Shown here: one piece after another, positions 4,889 through 7,520 of the stretch
How positions within the stretch are numbered: position 1 is the first letter of the stretch
Layout: each line of letters opens with the position of its first letter
Source of the DNA: an uncultured Eubacteriales bacterium
GTDB lineage: Bacteria; Bacillota; Clostridia; Oscillospirales; Acutalibacteraceae
Assembly (NCBI GenBank): GCA_900321905.1
Contig: ONXZ01000061.1
Span: forward strand, 1-7,520
Length of the DNA stretch: 7,520 bases
Reading direction: 5' to 3'
Notes under the pieces: model-generated
The model's input: the letters and a program-made list of their open reading frames with translations, nothing else
The model's database searches: none
Told to the model about the DNA's origin: nothing
Translations under genes and position numbers: made by a program

Positions 4889-7147
4889 ATGAGAATCAAT
4901 TTGGCAAAAACGGCAGGCTTTTGCTTTGGCGTTAACAGGGCGGTTGACCTCGTGTACAAACTTGTTGACGAGGGTAAAAAGGTATGCACTCTCGGTCCGA
5001 TTATCCACAACACGCAACTTGTTGATGATTTGGAGAGTAAGGGCGTTAAGATTATCGACTCTCCGTCAGAATGTCCTGAGGGATATATGATTGTCGTGCG
5101 TACTCACGGCGTTGAAAAATCTGTAATTGACGATATCGAGAGCCGCAAAATTGAATATGTTGACGCAACCTGTCCGTTTGTCACAAAGATTCACAACATT
5201 GTCAAAGAGCAGGACAGCGACACCGTTGTTCTTATCGCTGGCGACGTAAATCACCCTGAAGTTCTCGGCATCAGGTCGTACTGCAAAGGTAAATCTTACG
5301 TTTTTAAGAATGAAAATGAACTTGATGATATTTTACAAAATCCCGAATTTGACAAAGACAAAAAAATAATTTGTGTTTCTCAAACGACTTTTTCACTAAA
5401 AGAATGGCAAAAATCAAAGAAAATATTAAAAAGGGTATGTACAAATATTGATTTTTTTGATACAATATGTAATGCGACATCAGACCGACAACTGGAAGCG
5501 GCGGAACTAGCAAAAAATTCTGACGCAATGCTTGTAATCGGCGGTCGCCATTCATCAAACACTCGCAAGTTGCAGGAAGTCAGCAGCGCGTTTTGTCCGT
5601 CTTATCATATCGAAACGGTTGACGAACTTGGTGCTATTGATTTAAGCGACTGCAAAGTGGTTGGTGTTACTGCCGGGGCTTCGACACCCTCGGTAATTAT
5701 CAAGGAGGTACTCAAAACCATGTCCGAAGAAATTAAAGAAAAGGAAGTTGAAACAACTTCAGCCGTTGCCGAAGAAGTTGTGGAGACAGCAGAAACCGCT
5801 GATAAGGCTGTAAAGCCTGCTGTCGACGCATCTGCTGATGGTGAGGCGTCCTTCGAAGAATTACTTAACGAGTCTTTTAAGGATAATGACAACAGCAAGG
5901 TAGTTAAGGGAACAGTCGAAAGAATTACACCGTCAGAGGTGTATGTTGACATTCCCGGCAGAAAGCAAACAGGTGTTGTTGCTTTTGATGATCTTAGTTC
6001 CGAACCAATTTCAAAATGTGAGGATGTTGTTGCAGTAGGTGACGAAATCGACCTTATTATCATGAAAACTGATGATAACGACGGTGTTCTTAAACTCTCA
6101 AAGCGTTTGCTTGACGCTTCAAAGGGTTGGAACGATATCGTTGCCGCCAAAGAAGCAGACGAGATTCTCGAAGGTACGGTAACTCAGGTTATCCGTGGTG
6201 GCGTTCTTGTTACCACAAACGGAACAAGAGTATTTGTTCCTGCATCACTTACAGGTATCCCGCGTAATCAGAATCTTGATATTCTGCAGGGAACAGATGT
6301 TAAGTTCAAAATTATCGACATTAACCCTGCACGCCGCAGAGCCGTCGGCTCAATCAAAGTTGTAACCGACGCTGAAAGAAAGGCGCAGCAGGACGCTGCT
6401 TGGGCTGCTCTTGAAGTGGGTCAGAAGATTACCGGTACAGTTAAGTCGCTCACATCATACGGTGCGTTTGTTGACCTTGGCGGTATCGACGGTATGATAC
6501 ATATTTCTGAACTCTCCTGGTCAAGAATCAAGCACCCGTCAGAGGTTGTTAACGTTGGCGACACTGTTGAGGTTACAATTAAAGCACTCGACGAGGAAAC
6601 AAGAAAAATCAGCCTTGGCTTCAAGAAGATTGAAGATAACCCGTGGGAAATCCTTAAGAGAGATTATCCTGTCGGCTCAGTTGTAGACGCAAGAATCGTA
6701 AGTTTTGCAACCTTCGGTGCATTTGCTAACATTCTTCCTACAGTTGACGGTCTTATCCACATCAGCCAAATCGCATGGGAGAGAATTAAGGCTCCTCAGG
6801 ACGTTCTCAAAGTTGGCGATGTAGTTAAGGCAAAGATTATCGACATCGACTTTGACAAAAAGAGATTTTCTCTTTCAATCAAAGAACTGCTCGACAAGCC
6901 GGAGGAAACAGAGGTTATTCCTGAACTCGCAGTTGACGAACCAAAAGAGGAAGAAACTCCTGCCGCTGAAGAAGTTGCAGAGGAAACTCCTGTTGCTGAA
7001 GAAGTTGCAGAAGAAACTCCTGTTGAAGAGGCGCCTGCAGTTGAAGAAGTTGCTGAGGAAGCGCCTGCAGTTGAAGACGTTGCAGAGGAAGCACCTGCTG
7101 CAGAAGAAGTTGCAGAAGAAGCACCTGCAGAGGAAACTGCTGAATAA
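4889..7147 (+). CDS. ispH-rpsA: Fused 4-hydroxy-3-methylbut-2-enyl diphosphate reductase (IspH/LytB) - ribosomal protein S1
   Basis: This is a 752-residue bifunctional protein. Residues 1-~277 are IspH, the last MEP-pathway enzyme, which reduces HMBPP to IPP and DMAPP. Its three 4Fe-4S cysteines are present (Cys12 in GFCFGV, Cys95 in DATCPF, Cys194 in DTICNAT), as are His40, His73, His122, Glu124, Thr166/Thr167, the SSN block (222-224) and TAGASTP (261-267). An acidic linker (~278-335) leads to four S1 OB-fold domains at about 336-404, 424-490, 511-579 and 594-665. Domains 3 and 4 are the most canonical (YGAFVDLGGIDGMIHISELSW). The end is a repetitive Glu/Ala/Pro/Val tail. E. coli S1 has six domains; four is usual in Firmicutes. 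AGGTGA at 4879-4884 serves the ATG at 4889, 12 nt after plsC. This fusion is known in Clostridia. An internal start at 5720 may also yield free S1, and an AT-rich patch crosses the IspH half. Confidence 0.95.
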   Translation: MRINLAKTAGFCFGVNRAVDLVYKLVDEGKKVCTLGPIIHNTQLVDDLESKGVKIIDSPSECPEGYMIVVRTHGVEKSVIDDIESRKIEYVDATCPFVTKIHNIVKEQDSDTVVLIAGDVNHPEVLGIRSYCKGKSYVFKNENELDDILQNPEFDKDKKIICVSQTTFSLKEWQKSKKILKRVCTNIDFFDTICNATSDRQLEAAELAKNSDAMLVIGGRHSSNTRKLQEVSSAFCPSYHIETVDELGAIDLSDCKVVGVTAGASTPSVIIKEVLKTMSEEIKEKEVETTSAVAEEVVETAETADKAVKPAVDASADGEASFEELLNESFKDNDNSKVVKGTVERITPSEVYVDIPGRKQTGVVAFDDLSSEPISKCEDVVAVGDEIDLIIMKTDDNDGVLKLSKRLLDASKGWNDIVAAKEADEILEGTVTQVIRGGVLVTTNGTRVFVPASLTGIPRNQNLDILQGTDVKFKIIDINPARRRAVGSIKVVTDAERKAQQDAAWAALEVGQKITGTVKSLTSYGAFVDLGGIDGMIHISELSWSRIKHPSEVVNVGDTVEVTIKALDEETRKISLGFKKIEDNPWEILKRDYPVGSVVDARIVSFATFGAFANILPTVDGLIHISQIAWERIKAPQDVLKVGDVVKAKIIDIDFDKKRFSLSIKELLDKPEETEVIPELAVDEPKEEETPAAEEVAEETPVAEEVAEETPVEEAPAVEEVAEEAPAVEDVAEEAPAAEEVAEEAPAEETAE
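5284..5475. other. AT-rich compositional island inside the IspH coding region
   Basis: By hand count, GC is about 25% over 5281-5460 (15, 17 and 13 G/C per 60 bases). The flanking 60-base lines at 5221 and 5521 have about 50%. The block uses ATA, TTA, CTA and CAA codons that are scarce in the rest of the window. It stays in frame and includes IspH residues Thr166/Thr167 and Cys194, so it replaces homologous sequence and is not an insertion. Confidence 0.65.
5702..5722 (+). promoter_or_regulatory. Internal Shine-Dalgarno and in-frame ATG at the IspH/S1 junction
   Basis: AAGGAGGT at 5702-5709 is a full-strength anti-SD match, 10 nt before an ATG at 5720-5722. The ATG is Met278 of the fusion, in frame with the S1 domains and at the end of the IspH domain (KEVLKTMSEE). 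Initiation here would make a separate 475-residue S1 protein (5720-7147) with four S1 domains and the acidic tail. The KEV codons encoding the site may be constrained by IspH sequence, so function is inferred. Confidence 0.55.
6968..7132 (+). repeat. In-frame 30-bp tandem repeat encoding an acidic Glu/Ala/Pro/Val tail
   Basis: Five imperfect 10-residue units of the form EEVAEETPVA or EEVAEEAPAA cover residues 694-748 of the fusion, with one 5-residue half unit (EAPAV) after the second. The matching DNA units are about 30 bp and similar enough to allow slippage. The encoded tail is strongly acidic and probably disordered. Its long reverse-strand open frame is a by-product of the repeat. Confidence 0.85.
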
Positions 7148-7156
7148 TATAACTTC

Positions 7157-7189
7157 AAACCGCTTTGCATATGCAAGGCGGTTTTTTTT
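7157..7189 (+). terminator. Strong intrinsic terminator of the cmk-plsC-ispH/rpsA operon
   Basis: AAACCGC (7157-7163) pairs with GCGGTTT (7178-7184). The interior, TTTGCATATGCAAG, continues the stem with one G-U pair and then perfect complementarity around CATATG. Eight T follow the last stem G (7182-7189). It begins 10 nt after the fusion stop codon. Confidence 0.93.
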
Positions 7190-7229
7190 ATGCAAAAGCA
7201 TGCTGAATAGTACCGCTATTATCTTCTAT

Positions 7230-7258
7230 TTGCAAGTTACAGTATAATGTGCTATTAT
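7230..7258 (+). promoter_or_regulatory. Candidate promoter for the downstream gene
   Basis: TTGCAA (7230-7235) lies 17 bp before TATTAT (7253-7258). A perfect TATAAT also occurs at 7243-7248 but without a good -35 box at 16-18 bp. Either could start transcription after the operon terminator, giving a leader of roughly 25-40 nt. The assignment between the two is uncertain. Confidence 0.45.
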
Positions 7259-7288
7259 ATATTAAATATTTAGTATTCGGAGGTTGTT

Positions 7289-7520
7289 ATGTTAAAAAAC
7301 AACGATGATATAGATTTTAAAGAACTTCGCACAAATAACGAGGATAACCCGATGCTCCGCTTTGACGCGCTCACAGCAGGCGTTAAAAACGGCGGACTGC
7401 GTTCAATCAGCACTATCAATCTGCTTGTGTGCTACATTGTTGCCAATCTTTCCGGTAAGGTTAAGGCTCAAACTATTACCACAGCGCTTGACGAGGGCGA
7501 ACTCGCTAACCATTTTGAGG
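7289..7520 (+). CDS. N-terminal part of an uncharacterised protein (possibly DUF4364), cut by window end
   Basis: An open frame begins at an ATG at 7289 and is still open at the window end, giving 77 residues. GGAGG at 7279-7283 sits 5 nt upstream of the ATG, a strong ribosome binding site. The protein starts with a charged, Asn/Asp-rich segment (MLKNNDDIDFKEL), then LRFDALTAGVKNGGLRS and a hydrophobic helix-like stretch, INLLVCYIVANL (~43-54), followed by a helix ending ELANHFE. From memory, the GGLRS...I-L-CYI...LANYFE pattern resembles the start of DUF4364 proteins common in Clostridia, whose role is not established and may involve a winged-helix fold. That family call is tentative. It is separated from the ispH-rpsA operon by a terminator and appears to have its own promoter. 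Confidence 0.75.
   Translation, partial: MLKNNDDIDFKELRTNNEDNPMLRFDALTAGVKNGGLRSISTINLLVCYIVANLSGKVKAQTITTALDEGELANHFE

Noticed and set aside
5605..6150. 181-codon minus-strand open frame opposite the IspH/S1 linker
   Set aside because: It lies wholly opposite a well-supported coding region, is low-complexity Ser/Thr/Leu, and has no recognisable motif.
6796..7176. Long minus-strand open frame rich in Ser/Ala/Gly/Thr (SAGASSATSS repeats)
   Set aside because: It is the antisense shadow of the Glu/Ala/Pro/Val repeat tail of the S1 protein. It crosses the terminator, has no ribosome binding site, and its repeat pattern follows from the plus-strand coding sequence.

Overview
The window reads as chromosomal core sequence of a mid-GC anaerobic Firmicute of the class Clostridia, most likely an Oscillospiraceae/Ruminococcus-type gut bacterium. 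This rests on three things: the IspH (LytB)-ribosomal protein S1 fusion, which I know from Clostridia; the order flavoprotein - cmk - plsC - ispH/rpsA; and strong AGGAGG-type ribosome binding sites. All genes lie on the + strand. I see no phage, IS, CRISPR, tRNA or rRNA sequence.

Layout. 1-258 is an AT-rich non-coding leader. It opens with a terminator-like hairpin pointing to the left, which has no visible parent gene. 259-2160 encodes a two-ATPase ABC-F translation factor. 2177-3406 encodes a HI0933/BaiN-type FAD protein. Its start lacks a Shine-Dalgarno sequence and sits just behind a perfect consensus promoter embedded in the end of the ABC-F gene. 3407-3563 is a non-coding gap filled by a compact element with 7-bp-periodic inverted arms and internal hairpins. 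3564-4232 (cmk), 4229-4876 (plsC-type acyltransferase) and 4889-7147 (ispH-rpsA) form a tight operon closed by a strong intrinsic terminator at 7157-7189. A new transcription unit begins near 7230-7290 with a truncated gene, tentatively DUF4364, which runs off the window.

How it fits together. Cmk recycles CMP/dCMP, PlsC makes phosphatidic acid, IspH ends the MEP isoprenoid pathway and S1 helps mRNA engage the 30S ribosome. This is a growth-linked housekeeping operon joining nucleotide, lipid, isoprenoid and translation functions. ABC-F also acts on the ribosome.

The most interesting signals are regulatory or evolutionary and not a new enzyme system: (1) a TTGACA-17-TATAAT promoter that predicts a leaderless or near-leaderless mRNA for the flavoprotein; (2) a full AAGGAGGT ribosome binding site and in-frame ATG exactly at the IspH/S1 junction, predicting a free S1 protein in addition to the fusion; (3) a sharply bounded patch of about 25% GC inside the IspH domain with foreign codon use, suggesting intragenic recombination; (4) the heptamer-armed hairpin element before cmk. 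I found no convincing undescribed multi-gene system.
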